64,000 nucleotides of DNA from Flavobacterium swingsii (GCF_900111965.1 NZ_FOJT01000004.1:62001-126000), one strand, 5' to 3'; shown: positions 34,864 to 44,925, numbered from the stretch's first letter. The notes: generated from the sequence alone by a model not told the origin. Made by a program: numbers and translations.

Positions 34864-34941
34864 TTTTTTCAATATCAAAGTTCAATGTCAATATCAAAAA
34901 TCGAAGCCAAATATTGACATTTATTTTTGCAATTTTTTTTT

Positions 34942-35916
34942 TTAAACATTTCTACTCATTAAATTTTCACCAAAAGTCCTTAGTATTTCCTTTTTTTCAT
35001 CGGAAACATTCATTTTTTCTAAAGTTTCAAAAGCTTTAAAAGTATAATCTTGAATCGCTTTTTGCGTTGCTTCCGATGCTTTTGTCTGATTAAAAATTTC
35101 TTTTACAGAATCTATTTTATCAGTATTATCAGTAGGTTGAATAGAAAATAAATGCAACAATTGTTCTTTTTCTTCGGTTTGAGCAAATTCGATTGCTTTG
35201 AGATACAAATAAGTTTTTTTGTTTTCGATAATATCGCCACCAACTTGTTTTCCGAAAGTTTCTGGATTGCCAAAAGCATCTAAATAATCATCTTGCAACT
35301 GGAAAGCAATGCCTAAATTTAGTCCGAAATCATAAATCAGATTGGCATTTTCATCAGAAGTTTTCGCTACAATTGCTCCCATTTTCATGGCGGCACCAAC
35401 TAAAACAGCGGTTTTATATTCGATCATTTTCAAGTATTCCGGTATAGTAACATCGTCACGAGTTTCGAAATCGACATCATATTGCTGTCCTTCGCAAACC
35501 TCGAGAGCGGTTTTGCTAAACAATTTTGCCAAATCACGAAAAATATTGGGTTCGTATTCTTCAAAATGTTGGTAAGCCAAAATTAGCATGGCATCGCCCG
35601 ACAAAATCCCAGTATTGATATTCCATTTTTCGTGAACCGTTTCGTTACCACGTCGCAATGGCGCATCATCCATAATATCGTCGTGAACTAGCGAAAAATT
35701 ATGAAAAATTTCAATAGCTGTGGCTGCTGCCAATGATTTTTTGCAATCTACATCGAAAACTTCGGTTGCCATTAATGTCAAAATTGGACGCATTCGTTTT
35801 CCACCAAGAGATAAAATATAGTCAATTGGGTTGTAAAGATTTTTAGGTTCTTTAGTTAAATGCAATTCCGAAAAATAATCTGAAATAAGTTCTTGGTAAT
35901 GCGAAATAGAATGCAT
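34942..35916 (-). CDS. Polyprenyl diphosphate synthase
   Basis: 324 residues. A trans-prenyltransferase that elongates allylic diphosphates with IPP. It has the first Asp-rich motif in SLVHDDIMDDAPLRRG (about 76-91) and the second in QLQDDYLDAFG (about 206-216), with GGKRMRPIL near the N-terminus. The residues before the first motif set chain length; they read IFHNFSLVHDD here, which does not fix the product. Farnesyl, geranylgeranyl or quinone side-chain synthesis are all possible. It probably supplies isoprenoid precursors to menaquinone or the undecaprenyl carrier. Confidence 0.9.
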   Translation of the reverse strand: MHSISHYQELISDYFSELHLTKEPKNLYNPIDYILSLGGKRMRPILTLMATEVFDVDCKKSLAAATAIEIFHNFSLVHDDIMDDAPLRRGNETVHEKWNINTGILSGDAMLILAYQHFEEYEPNIFRDLAKLFSKTALEVCEGQQYDVDFETRDDVTIPEYLKMIEYKTAVLVGAAMKMGAIVAKTSDENANLIYDFGLNLGIAFQLQDDYLDAFGNPETFGKQVGGDIIENKKTYLYLKAIEFAQTEEKEQLLHLFSIQPTDNTDKIDSVKEIFNQTKASEATQKAIQDYTFKAFETLEKMNVSDEKKEILRTFGENLMSRNV

Positions 35917-36009
35917 GCTTTATTTTTTTTTTGCTAAAATACTTTAATTCTGTCACAACAGCAAAACATAATGAAATGTTAAATTTATGTAAATACTTTG
36001 GAAACTATT

Positions 36010-36039
36010 TTGGTGTTAAAAGTTTCCTTTCTACATTTG
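36010..36039 (+). promoter_or_regulatory. Promoter of the efflux operon
   Basis: TTG at 36010-36012, a 19-nt spacer and TACATTTG at 36032-36039 fit the Bacteroidota consensus closely. It lies 20 bp before the tetR start, so the repressor likely controls its own operon. Confidence 0.7.
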
Positions 36040-36059
36040 CACCAGAAATTTAAAATAAA

Positions 36060-36653
36060 ATGAAAGAGAAAATCATCAAAACCGCGACAGATATGTTCCT
36101 TAAACTTGGTTTCAAGAGCGTAACTATGGATGACATTGCCTGCGAGATGTGTATTTCTAAAAAAACGATTTATAAATTTTTTTCTAATAAAGAAGTTTTA
36201 ATCGCTGAAGGAACAGAAATAATACATCAGAATATTCACAAAATAATTGATGAAATTGTTGCTAAAAATTTTAATGCAATAGAGGAGAATTTCGAAATCC
36301 GTAAAATGTTTAAAGAAATGTTTCAATCATTAGACACATCACCACTATTTCAATTAAAAAAGCATTATCCTGAAATTTATCAAAAAATGATGGCCAATGA
36401 AATAGAAGATTGTAATACGGTTTTTACTCAAAACATTATAAAAGGAATCGAACAAGGACTTTACAGAGAAAATCTTGATGTCGAAACTTATGTAAAATTC
36501 TATTACACACTAATTTTTTCAATAAACGAAACAACACAAAAAGAAAGTGAAGCATTAAAACTGGAGTTAGATGCGCTAGAATACCACACAAGAGCAATTG
36601 CAACATCAGAAGGAATTAAAGAACTCGAAAAACAATTATCAAACCTAATATAA
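36060..36653 (+). CDS. TetR/AcrR-family transcriptional regulator
   Basis: 197 residues. The N-terminal helix-turn-helix domain (about residues 4-50) is typical: IKTATDMFLKLGFKSVTMDD, IACEMCISKKTIYKFFSNKE. A mostly helical ligand domain follows. It heads an operon with tolC-, hlyD- and RND-type genes (spacings 10, 17 and 84 bp). By family precedent it probably represses this pump and is relieved by a pump substrate. The ligand is unknown. No separate operator could be identified by eye. Confidence 0.88.
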   Translation: MKEKIIKTATDMFLKLGFKSVTMDDIACEMCISKKTIYKFFSNKEVLIAEGTEIIHQNIHKIIDEIVAKNFNAIEENFEIRKMFKEMFQSLDTSPLFQLKKHYPEIYQKMMANEIEDCNTVFTQNIIKGIEQGLYRENLDVETYVKFYYTLIFSINETTQKESEALKLELDALEYHTRAIATSEGIKELEKQLSNLI

Positions 36654-36663
36654 TCATCAATCT

Positions 36664-38007
36664 ATGAAAAACAAACTCATACTAACTTTATTCTTGTTTG
36701 CATCAATTTTGCAAGCTCAAGAAAAAAAGGAAAGCTATTCTTTTACTTTACAACAAGCAATAGAACATGCTACTCAAAACAACTATTCAGCAGTTAATGC
36801 AAATAGAGATATAGAAGCTGCAAAACACAGAAAATGGGAAACAACCACAATAGGTTTGCCTCAAATAAACGGAACGGTTAGTTACCTAAATAATTTACAA
36901 TACACAAAACAAGGAGTTACTGGTGGTGGTGCTTTTGGTGGTGAGCCAGGTTCGGTTTCAACCATTGCTTTTGGGACAAAACATAGCGCAAATGCTGGAG
37001 TAACATTGAGTCAATTGCTTTTTGATGGTTCTTATTTAGTAGGATTACAATCGGCCAAAGTATATTTGAAAATATCCGAAAATGCGAAGCTAAAAACCAA
37101 TCAGGAAATAAGAGAAATTGTTATTAATTCCTACGGAAACGTACTTCTTGCCGACGAAAGCATTTTGATTTTTGAAAAAAATAAAGTTGTTCTAGAAAAA
37201 ACATTATCGGATACCAAACAAATTTTCAAAAATGGTTTGATAGAAGAAGAAAATGTAGAGCAATTGCAAATAACGTTAGCTTCCGTAAACAGTGCTTTGG
37301 CCAATGTAAAACGCCAGAGAACAATCGCTGTAAATATGTTGAAACTTATTTTAGGGATTAATTTGGATAGCGAATTAACATTGACCGAAAAATTAGAGGA
37401 ACTAACACAAAAAAATGTCGATTTATTACTGCTTCAAGAAGAATTTAAAGCAACCAATAATATCGATTATCAAATAGGAGAAAACCTGCAAGAAAGCAAA
37501 AGATTATTACTAAAGTATGAGAAGAGTAAAGAACTTCCGTCGTTAGGCGCGGCTTTAAATTATGGTTATAATGCTTTCGAAAATAATTTCAACTTTTTCT
37601 CGAAAGATCAAAAATGGAATAATTTTGCCAATCTTGGTGTGAGTTTAAATGTACCCATCTTTAGCAGTTTAGGTACTAGTGCCAGAAAACAACAAGCAAA
37701 AATTGCTTTAGAACAAGCAACAACCAAACTTACAGAAACAGAACAAAATCTAAAACTTCAGTTCGAAAAAGCTAGAAGCGATTACGAATTTACTATCGAA
37801 GAATTTGCAACAAACAAAACCAATTTGAAGCTTGCTGAAAGAATCGAAAACAAACAACAAGTTAAGTTTAAAGAAGGATTGTCAACCAGTTTCAATTTAA
37901 GCGAAGCCCAACGACAATTATACACAGCCCAACAAACTTATCTTCAATCGATGGTTGATGTGATAAACAAAAAAGCAACTTTAGAGAAATTAATAAACAA
38001 AAAATAA
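36664..38007 (+). CDS. TolC-family outer-membrane efflux protein
   Basis: 447 residues with a signal peptide (KNKLILTLFLFASILQAQ). Two homologous halves of long coiled-coil helices: the first includes LQQAIEHATQNNYSAVNANR and the second TTKLTETEQNLKLQFEKARS. The intervening strands (KHSANAGVTLSQLLFDGSYL and FANLGVSLNVPIFSS) form the barrel. The LF/P turn of each half is present as LLFDG and VPIFS. It is the outer-membrane channel of the tripartite pump encoded with the next two genes. Confidence 0.93.
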   Translation: MKNKLILTLFLFASILQAQEKKESYSFTLQQAIEHATQNNYSAVNANRDIEAAKHRKWETTTIGLPQINGTVSYLNNLQYTKQGVTGGGAFGGEPGSVSTIAFGTKHSANAGVTLSQLLFDGSYLVGLQSAKVYLKISENAKLKTNQEIREIVINSYGNVLLADESILIFEKNKVVLEKTLSDTKQIFKNGLIEEENVEQLQITLASVNSALANVKRQRTIAVNMLKLILGINLDSELTLTEKLEELTQKNVDLLLLQEEFKATNNIDYQIGENLQESKRLLLKYEKSKELPSLGAALNYGYNAFENNFNFFSKDQKWNNFANLGVSLNVPIFSSLGTSARKQQAKIALEQATTKLTETEQNLKLQFEKARSDYEFTIEEFATNKTNLKLAERIENKQQVKFKEGLSTSFNLSEAQRQLYTAQQTYLQSMVDVINKKATLEKLINKK

Positions 38008-38024
38008 TCAAACAACTATATAAA

Positions 38025-39167
38025 ATGAAAAAGATAATCTTAATATTTACAGTGACAACCATGTTGTTTTCATGTGGAGGAAATGAAAATACAGCAACAA
38101 CCGATGCATTAATCGAAACAAAAAATGTTGCCAATATTAAAGCAAAAAGAGACTTATTACAAGCAGAAATTTCTAAAATAGATGCAGCACTAGCCACTTT
38201 AGATGTCAAAACTGCTCAAGAAGCATTGGTTTCTGTATTAACAGTAAAAGACACTGTTTTCAATCATTATCTTGAAGTACAAGGAAATGTAAACACAAAA
38301 GAAAATATTTTAGTACAGCCAGAAATGCCTGGAACATTAGTTTCGCTAAACGTTATTGCTGGTCAAAGAGTAGCAAAAGGACAAGTTTTAGGAAGAACTG
38401 ATGATGGTGGAATGAGCCAACAATTAGCATCGATAGAAAACCAATATGCATTAGCAAAAACAACTTTCGAGCGTCAGAAAAATCTTTGGGATCAAAAAAT
38501 TGGTTCAGAAATTCAGTTTTTGCAAGCACAAACGCAAATGGTTGGATTACAAAAATCAGTTTTACAAATGAAAGCACAATTGTCTAAAACATTAATAAAA
38601 GCACCATTTACAGGAGTTATCGATGCTGTTTTTGTAGAAAGAGGACAAGTTGTTGCGCCAAGTCCACAAGGATTAATGCGAATTGTAAATTTATCTAACA
38701 TGTATGTTTCGACAGAAGTTCCAGAAACTTATATCGGGAAACTAAAAGTAGGTTCGTTAGTAAATGTTTCTTTAACAAGCTTAGGAAAAACATACCAAGG
38801 AAGAGTTCGCCAAGTAGGAAACAATATTAATCCTGCCAATAGAAGTTTCGGAATAGAAGTTTCGGTTCCTAATCCCGGAAATTTATTGCGTCCTAATCAA
38901 GTTGCAAAACTTCAAATTATCGATTATACTAAGAAAAATGCTATTGTGGTTCCAACAAATACCATACAATCTAACGGAGACGGAACAAAATTTGTTTACA
39001 TCGCTAATAATGTGAATGGAAAAACTGGAGTTGCTAAAAAAGTAGTCGTAAAAACGGGTCAATCATCAGAAAATGTTACCGAAATTTTATCAGGTATCAA
39101 AACAACCGATGTGATTGTTACCGAAGGAATTAATACGATTTCTGACGGAACAAAACTTAATTTTTAA
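38025..39167 (+). CDS. RND periplasmic adaptor (HlyD/MFP family) lipoprotein
   Basis: 380 residues. The signal peptide ends in a lipobox-like FSCGG (lipidated Cys at about 17). A coiled-coil hairpin flanked by lipoyl-like halves (KENILVQPEMPGTLVSLNV, AGQRVAKGQVLGRTDD and later KAPFTGVIDAVFVERGQVV) precedes the beta-barrel (VNVSLTSLGKTYQGRVRQVG) and the membrane-proximal domain. It bridges the RND pump and TolC. Its gene follows tolC by 17 bp and is separated from the pump gene by an AT-rich direct-repeat tract. Confidence 0.93.
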   Translation: MKKIILIFTVTTMLFSCGGNENTATTDALIETKNVANIKAKRDLLQAEISKIDAALATLDVKTAQEALVSVLTVKDTVFNHYLEVQGNVNTKENILVQPEMPGTLVSLNVIAGQRVAKGQVLGRTDDGGMSQQLASIENQYALAKTTFERQKNLWDQKIGSEIQFLQAQTQMVGLQKSVLQMKAQLSKTLIKAPFTGVIDAVFVERGQVVAPSPQGLMRIVNLSNMYVSTEVPETYIGKLKVGSLVNVSLTSLGKTYQGRVRQVGNNINPANRSFGIEVSVPNPGNLLRPNQVAKLQIIDYTKKNAIVVPTNTIQSNGDGTKFVYIANNVNGKTGVAKKVVVKTGQSSENVTEILSGIKTTDVIVTEGINTISDGTKLNF

Positions 39168-39171
39168 AAAA

Positions 39172-39246
39172 AGTTTAAAGTTTAAGGTTTAAAGTTTTTG
39201 CAGCAACGCAAGACTTAAAACCGTAAACAAAAAACTTTAAACAAAA
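39172..39246. repeat. GTTTAAAGTTTAAGGTTTAAAGTTT repeat tract inside the efflux operon
   Basis: Three near-identical heptamers (GTTTAAA/GTTTAAG) are followed, after CAGCAACGC, by AAAACTTTAAAC, the inverted complement of the first part, so the tract can fold. This type of AAGTTTAAAG repeat is seen between flavobacterial genes. It lies between the adaptor and pump genes. Confidence 0.6.
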
Positions 39247-39251
39247 AAAAT

Positions 39252-42200
39252 ATGGAACACAAAAACCACGAATTTAGCATATCAAGTTGGGCTGTCGACA
39301 ATCGCGTTACAGTATATATCCTAACTTTACTTATTGTTGTAACAGGTATTATTGCCTATGTTACAATGCCTCGCGAGGATTTTCCCGAAATTATCGAAAA
39401 CAAAATTTACATCTCATCAGTTTTCCCTGGAAATTCTGCCGAAGATGTCGAAAAACTAATCGTAAAACCACTCGAAAAAGAAATTAAAAACATTACTGGT
39501 GTCGAGAAAATTACCTCAAGTTCTTTTCAAGATTACGGAATGATTATTGTCGAATTTGCCGATAAAGTTTCGGTAGAAGAAGCAAAAACTAAAATTAAAG
39601 ACAAAGTTGATGTTATAAAAGCCGATACCGATTGGCCAAATCTTGACAATGGAAGTAAAGTAGAACCAAATGTATTCGAATTAAATATTTCGGAAGAAGT
39701 GCCTATTTTGAACATTAATTTACAAGGAAATTATACCACACAACAACTAAAAAAATTCGGTGAATTACTTCAAGATGATATCGAAGAAATTCCAGAAGTT
39801 AAAAAAGTAGATATTCTTGGTGTAGATGATAAAGAAGTAGAAATTGCTGTCGATATTTTCAAAATGACAGCAGCACAAGTTAGTTTCGATGAAATTCAGA
39901 ATGCGGTTAAATATGAAAATATGACACTTTCTGGAGGAAATTTAATCTCACAAGGTTCTCGAAATAACATTAGAATCGTAGGAGAAATTAAAGATCCAAA
40001 AGAATTAGAAAACGTAATTGTAAAATCTTACGGAGGAACAGTTTATCTAAAAGATATTGCAGTTGTAAGTTTCAAAGAAAAAGAAAAAACAACTTATGCT
40101 CGCGAAAAAGGAACCGAAGTTGTGATGCTTACCGTAAAAAAACGTTCCAACCAAAACATGATTTCTGCCATCGAGCAAGTGAAAGAAAAATTAGAAAAAG
40201 CAAAAGAATCTTATTTACCAAAGGATTTGAAATTAGACCTCTCTAACGACCAATCTTCTCGTGTAGAACACCAAGTTGACGAACTTTCTAACCACATTAT
40301 CTTCGGTATCGTGCTGGTTATGATTGTATTAATGTTTACAATGGGATTACGAAACTCGTTGTTTGTTGGAGCAGCAATTCCGTTATCAATGTTGATGGCA
40401 TTTACCATACTTTCAGCATTTGGATTAACACTAAACACGATGGTTCTTTTCGGATTAGTAATGGGATTAGGAATGTTGGTCGATGACGGAATTGTCGTCG
40501 TCGATAACGTGTTTGCCAATATGAAAAAAGGAATGAATCGTATCGATGCTTCTAAAATTGGAATTGGAGAAATCGCTTGGCCTGTAATTTCATCAACAGC
40601 AACAACATTGATGGCATTTTTACCATTTGCGTTGTGGCCGGGAACTATGGGGAAATTTATGAAATATTTCCCAATCACATTAACCGTAACTTTATCAGCT
40701 TCGTTATTCGTAGCAATGGTTGTAAATGCTGCAATGACTGGTGGTTCTATGGACATTGAGGATAAAAATGTATCTAAAAAATCGGCAAAAACGTATTCGA
40801 TAATATTCACCATTGTAGCTGTTATTTTTGTATTAATAGGAAACATTTATGATTCTAAAATCGCCAAAGCCATCGGGCATTTAGCTATAATATCATTGGG
40901 ATTAATGTGGTTATACAAAATAAAATTGTACCAATGGACACAAGATTTTCAACATAGTTTTTTCCCAAGAATGGAAGAAAAATACAAAAGCTTTTTATCT
41001 AAAATCCTTACAGGAAAAAGAGCTTGGATTGCTTTAGGAACTATTATAGGAATGTTGTTTTTCTCATTTATATTGCTAGGAATTTTCCCAAGAAAAGTAT
41101 TGTTTTTCCCAGATAATATTCCAAATCAAGTGATTACTTATATCGAATATCCGCAAGGAACTGATATTGAGAAAACCAATAAAGCAACACTTTTTGTCGA
41201 AAAACAAGTTATTTCAATTCTAAGTAAATATATCGATCCAACAACCAACAAAAATTACCTTGCAGAATCTATCGTTTCGCAAGTAGGAGTTGGTGCAGGA
41301 AATCCAAATGTGGATGCTGGTTCGGCTTCAGAAACGCCGTATAAAGGTAAAGTAACGGTCAATTTTTCGGAATTCAAATTCAGAAGAGGAATCAATACTG
41401 CCGATATTCTAGAAGAAATTAGAGGTAAAGTAAAAGCTATTGCGGGCGCAAAAGTTACGGTCGAAAAAGATGCCGCAGGACCACCAGCGGGTTACCCAAT
41501 TAGTATTCAGCTAACAGGAACCGATTATGATGTAATGCTTAAAGAAGCGGACAAAATGATTACTTTTATTAATTCTAAAAATATTCCTGGAATAGAGCGT
41601 TTGGGTGTCGATGTAAACAAACAAAGTCCGGAGCTAGAAGTAAAAGTAGATAGAGTTAGTGCAGGAAGTTTGGGTGTTTCTACAGGACAATTGGGATTCA
41701 ATTTGCGTCGTTCGGTATATGGTCAGGAAATCTCTACTTACAAAGAAGGAGATGACGATTATAACATTACGATGCGTATGCAAGATGATCAGCGCAAGAA
41801 CGAAAGTGTGTTGTTTAACCAATCGCTAACGTTCCGTAATCAGAACAACGGACAAATAGTGCAAGTGCCAATTTCGGCAGTTTCTAAAACAGAGAAAACA
41901 ACCACTTACAACCAGATTAAACGTAAAAATCAGAAACGAATCATGACGGTTTATTCTAACGTCTTGACAGGTTATAATGGTGATGAGATTACAAAAAATA
42001 TCGAAGCTGATTTAAAAGATTATCAATTACCAAAAACGGTAACCTATTCGTTTTCTGGAGTTCAAGAAGAACAAGGAAAAAATCAAAGTTTCTTATTATA
42101 TGCTTTATTTTTAGCATTGGCAGGAATCACAATCATTATTGTGTTACAGTTTAATTCGGTTTCTAAAACAATGGTAATTTTGTTTACCGTAATACTAAGT

Positions 42201-42722
42201 TTTAGTGGTGTTTTCTACGGATATGTGATTGCCAATATGGATTTTGTAATCCTAATGACCATGATGGGAATTATCTCACTCGCAGGAATTGTAGTAAAAA
42301 ATGGAATTGTATTAATGGATTTCTTCGTACTTTTATTAGACAAAAAAGTTGTAGACAAACAAGTAGAAAGCCATGATGATTTAACTTTAGAAGAAATAAA
42401 AGAAGTCATTATCGAAAGTGGAAAATCACGTTTGCGTCCCGTATTACTAACCGCTTTAACCGCTATTTTAGGGTTAATTCCGTTGGCAATTGGCCTTAAC
42501 TTTGACTTTTTCTCTTTAATTACCAATTTGAATCCTCATATTTTTATGGGTGGAGATAACGTAATTTTCTGGGGACCATTAGCGTGGACTATTATTTTCG
42601 GATTAAGCTACGCCACAATTTTAACATTGGTAATGGTTCCAGTAATGTTCTATCTAGTTAAGAGAACAAAATATTGGTTGCGTGACAGACGAAATGCAAA
42701 TAAAGTTACTGCCGAAGCATAA
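39252..42722 (+). CDS. RND efflux pump permease (AcrB/HAE1 type)
   Basis: 1156 residues. An inner-membrane proton-driven pump: N-terminal span (VTVYILTLLIVVTGIIAYV) with PREDFPEI, porter subdomains, and a first membrane bundle with the proton-relay segment LGMLVDDGIVVVDNVF (two adjacent Asp). A second porter half follows, then a C-terminal bundle (GIISLAGIVVKNGIVLMDF, RLRPVLLTALTAILGLIPLA). The length is above the usual ~1040, mainly in loops around residues 490-590. The substrate is not predictable from sequence. Confidence 0.95.
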   Translation: MEHKNHEFSISSWAVDNRVTVYILTLLIVVTGIIAYVTMPREDFPEIIENKIYISSVFPGNSAEDVEKLIVKPLEKEIKNITGVEKITSSSFQDYGMIIVEFADKVSVEEAKTKIKDKVDVIKADTDWPNLDNGSKVEPNVFELNISEEVPILNINLQGNYTTQQLKKFGELLQDDIEEIPEVKKVDILGVDDKEVEIAVDIFKMTAAQVSFDEIQNAVKYENMTLSGGNLISQGSRNNIRIVGEIKDPKELENVIVKSYGGTVYLKDIAVVSFKEKEKTTYAREKGTEVVMLTVKKRSNQNMISAIEQVKEKLEKAKESYLPKDLKLDLSNDQSSRVEHQVDELSNHIIFGIVLVMIVLMFTMGLRNSLFVGAAIPLSMLMAFTILSAFGLTLNTMVLFGLVMGLGMLVDDGIVVVDNVFANMKKGMNRIDASKIGIGEIAWPVISSTATTLMAFLPFALWPGTMGKFMKYFPITLTVTLSASLFVAMVVNAAMTGGSMDIEDKNVSKKSAKTYSIIFTIVAVIFVLIGNIYDSKIAKAIGHLAIISLGLMWLYKIKLYQWTQDFQHSFFPRMEEKYKSFLSKILTGKRAWIALGTIIGMLFFSFILLGIFPRKVLFFPDNIPNQVITYIEYPQGTDIEKTNKATLFVEKQVISILSKYIDPTTNKNYLAESIVSQVGVGAGNPNVDAGSASETPYKGKVTVNFSEFKFRRGINTADILEEIRGKVKAIAGAKVTVEKDAAGPPAGYPISIQLTGTDYDVMLKEADKMITFINSKNIPGIERLGVDVNKQSPELEVKVDRVSAGSLGVSTGQLGFNLRRSVYGQEISTYKEGDDDYNITMRMQDDQRKNESVLFNQSLTFRNQNNGQIVQVPISAVSKTEKTTTYNQIKRKNQKRIMTVYSNVLTGYNGDEITKNIEADLKDYQLPKTVTYSFSGVQEEQGKNQSFLLYALFLALAGITIIIVLQFNSVSKTMVILFTVILSFSGVFYGYVIANMDFVILMTMMGIISLAGIVVKNGIVLMDFFVLLLDKKVVDKQVESHDDLTLEEIKEVIIESGKSRLRPVLLTALTAILGLIPLAIGLNFDFFSLITNLNPHIFMGGDNVIFWGPLAWTIIFGLSYATILTLVMVPVMFYLVKRTKYWLRDRRNANKVTAEA

Positions 42723-42746
42723 TTTCGTCGGACATAACAAACACTT

Positions 42747-42778
42747 AAGCGATTTTTGTAAAAAGAAATCGCTTTTTT
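42747..42778 (+). terminator. Terminator of the efflux operon
   Basis: A 9-bp stem AAGCGATTT (42747-42755) with AAATCGCTT (42766-42774), followed by a T-run. Confidence 0.75.
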
Positions 42779-42826
42779 GTTTTAAAATCGTTTACTTGTT
42801 ATAAAAATTATTACAGAGAATTCTTA

Positions 42827-44911
42827 ATGATAAAATACCTTAAACAAAAATGGAAAGATGGGCTAAACATAGGCCGTAAAGATAATTTGCACTATCTGGA
42901 AAGACAGCGTGTAGCAACATTAAATGCAATTTCTATATTAATAATTTTTGCCATCACCGCTATAACAATAACTTATAAATTATTAAATTTTAGTGATTGG
43001 TATATAGTTCTAATTATTTTACCAGTACCACTTTTCACCTTGTTCTTTAATCACAAAAAAAAGTATAAAATAGCTCGTAATATTACTTTATTCGGCATTC
43101 TAATCGCAATTACTATCTGGACTTTTTATACCAGAAGAACAGGTGCTCAATTATTATATATTGCGTTGGCAAGTTATAGTGTATCTATATTTAAGGAAAG
43201 AAAAATGGCATATGCAACCATGATTGTTTGTTCGTTACTATATTTTGCATATATATATTATGATTTTGTAACTCCTTTTGTACCTGATGAAAGAGTAAAT
43301 TATGCTATTACAAACACCATATTGGCTTATACAACAGCAGCGATGGTATTTTCTATGGCTATGATAAATGTAGATATTAGCTTGTCTATTTCGAAAAAAC
43401 TAGATAAAAATTTCGAAAAACTAAATTCCTCGCTCGAAAATCAGAAAGTAGCAGACGAAAAACTAAAAGCAGTAAATAGCGAGTTATCAGATTTTAATAA
43501 AAAACTAGATTTTTTGGTCAAAAAATCTAGCGAAGAATTGTATTCCTATCAGATGGCGATAAATGATAATTTGAGTTCGATTGTTACTGATTTTGAAGGA
43601 AAAATTTTAAAAATAAATGATCAATATCTCGAAAAAACAGGCTACAACAGAGCAGAACTTTTGGGAGATAATATAAATATTTTGAAGTCAGATTACCACG
43701 ACCAAGATTTTTATGAAAACATAAATAACACGATTGTTTCTGGAGAAGTTTGGCGAGGTGAATCGAATATTAAAACTAAAAATGGAAGCGATTTCTGGAT
43801 TCTTTCTTCTATTCTTCCCGTAAAAGATTCTAACGGAAACATTACTAAATTCTTAACAATTTCTACAGATATTACAGATAAAAAAATAGCAGAAGCCAAA
43901 GAAAAAGAAGCCGTAGATAAACTATCCGAAAGCGAAAAACGATATAGTTTGTTGTTAGAAAACCAAACAGATTTAATATCTATTACCGATAAATACGGAA
44001 ACAGAAAATATGTAAATAAAGCGTTTTACGATTTTTTCGGTAAAGACAAGGATTATTTTATAGGAACAAATTACAGGACATTAGAACCCGAAAAGGTTGA
44101 TGAATTTTATTTAAAAATATTTGATACTATATCTTACGAAAATCCTAAAATAAGTATAGTTATTGTTAAAGAAAATGCATTAAAACAAAAAAGATGGATG
44201 AAATGGGACGAAATTGCATTTTTTGATTCTAATAAAGAAGTTGTTGAAATACTTTCGATAGGACACGATATTACCGAAATGAAAGAAAATGAGTTTCAAA
44301 ATGCCAATTATATTGCCCAATTTGAGGAATTAGCATTCAAAAACTCGCATCATTTCAGGAAGCCATTAACTAATATTATTGGCGTTATAGATTTAATTAA
44401 CGGTGATTCTAATCAAACCGAAATAAACGAATTGCTAAACATAATAAAAACCGAAATGAATGATTTAGATTCTTCATCGAAAGAGTTGTCGAGTTTTATA
44501 AATACACATTCTAAAAACAACAAACATCAAGAAGAAATCTTTAATACCGATTTTATTGATGCCAAATTAAAACACCTAAAATGGAAATATAAAATACGCC
44601 ACTTTCTTGACGGAGAAGGAAGTTTAACTCAAAATCAAGCCATTTCTCATCAGGATAGCGATTTTGGAAAATGGTATTATAGCGAAGGAAAGAAAAAATA
44701 TGGTCACATGGAATCTGTGAAAAAACTCGAAGTACAACAGCAGAAGTTACATGATTTAGTTAAAGAAATTTTAGATCTTAAAGCAAAAGGAGAAATACAA
44801 AAAACGGAAGAAAAATACAAAAAACTAGTTGCTACATCGGACAAAATAATCTTACTACTAGACGAATCGGAACAGATTATAAATAATGAAAACGCCTTAA
44901 CTTATAGTTAA
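42827..44911 (+). CDS. Membrane PAS-PAS protein with kinase-like helix and CZB-like domain, no ATPase domain
   Basis: 694 residues. About five or six spans (residues ~30-190), a coiled coil (~190-240), PAS domain 1 (~240-355, with FWILSSILPVKD and the PAC ending) and PAS 2 (~370-490) are followed by FKNSHHFRKPLTNIIGVIDL with His508/His509, a HisKA-like dimerisation/phosphoacceptor helix. No N/G ATPase boxes follow. Instead the C-terminus (~580-690) resembles a CZB zinc-sensing domain: KHLKWKYKIRHFLDGEG, FGKWYYSEGKKKYGHM. The usual Cys of Cx(L/F)GxW is Ser611, and the expected HxxxH near the end has only His642 (Gln at 638). Either it signals through a partner kinase or it is a non-kinase sensor. 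The stop lies inside a terminator hairpin. Confidence 0.75.
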   Translation: MIKYLKQKWKDGLNIGRKDNLHYLERQRVATLNAISILIIFAITAITITYKLLNFSDWYIVLIILPVPLFTLFFNHKKKYKIARNITLFGILIAITIWTFYTRRTGAQLLYIALASYSVSIFKERKMAYATMIVCSLLYFAYIYYDFVTPFVPDERVNYAITNTILAYTTAAMVFSMAMINVDISLSISKKLDKNFEKLNSSLENQKVADEKLKAVNSELSDFNKKLDFLVKKSSEELYSYQMAINDNLSSIVTDFEGKILKINDQYLEKTGYNRAELLGDNINILKSDYHDQDFYENINNTIVSGEVWRGESNIKTKNGSDFWILSSILPVKDSNGNITKFLTISTDITDKKIAEAKEKEAVDKLSESEKRYSLLLENQTDLISITDKYGNRKYVNKAFYDFFGKDKDYFIGTNYRTLEPEKVDEFYLKIFDTISYENPKISIVIVKENALKQKRWMKWDEIAFFDSNKEVVEILSIGHDITEMKENEFQNANYIAQFEELAFKNSHHFRKPLTNIIGVIDLINGDSNQTEINELLNIIKTEMNDLDSSSKELSSFINTHSKNNKHQEEIFNTDFIDAKLKHLKWKYKIRHFLDGEGSLTQNQAISHQDSDFGKWYYSEGKKKYGHMESVKKLEVQQQKLHDLVKEILDLKAKGEIQKTEEKYKKLVATSDKIILLLDESEQIINNENALTYS

Positions 44912-44925
44912 GGCGTTTCGCTTTT
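44890..44925 (+). terminator. Terminator overlapping the PAS-gene stop codon
   Basis: A perfect 13-bp stem AAACGCCTTAACT (44890-44902) with its complement (44906-44918), loop TAT, followed by CGCTTTT. The TAA stop at 44909-44911 is inside the downstream arm, so ribosomes at the stop would melt it. Confidence 0.75.

Noticed and set aside
39172..39246. CRISPR-like repeat array
   Set aside because: The repeats are short overlapping heptamers with no spacers and no cas genes nearby.
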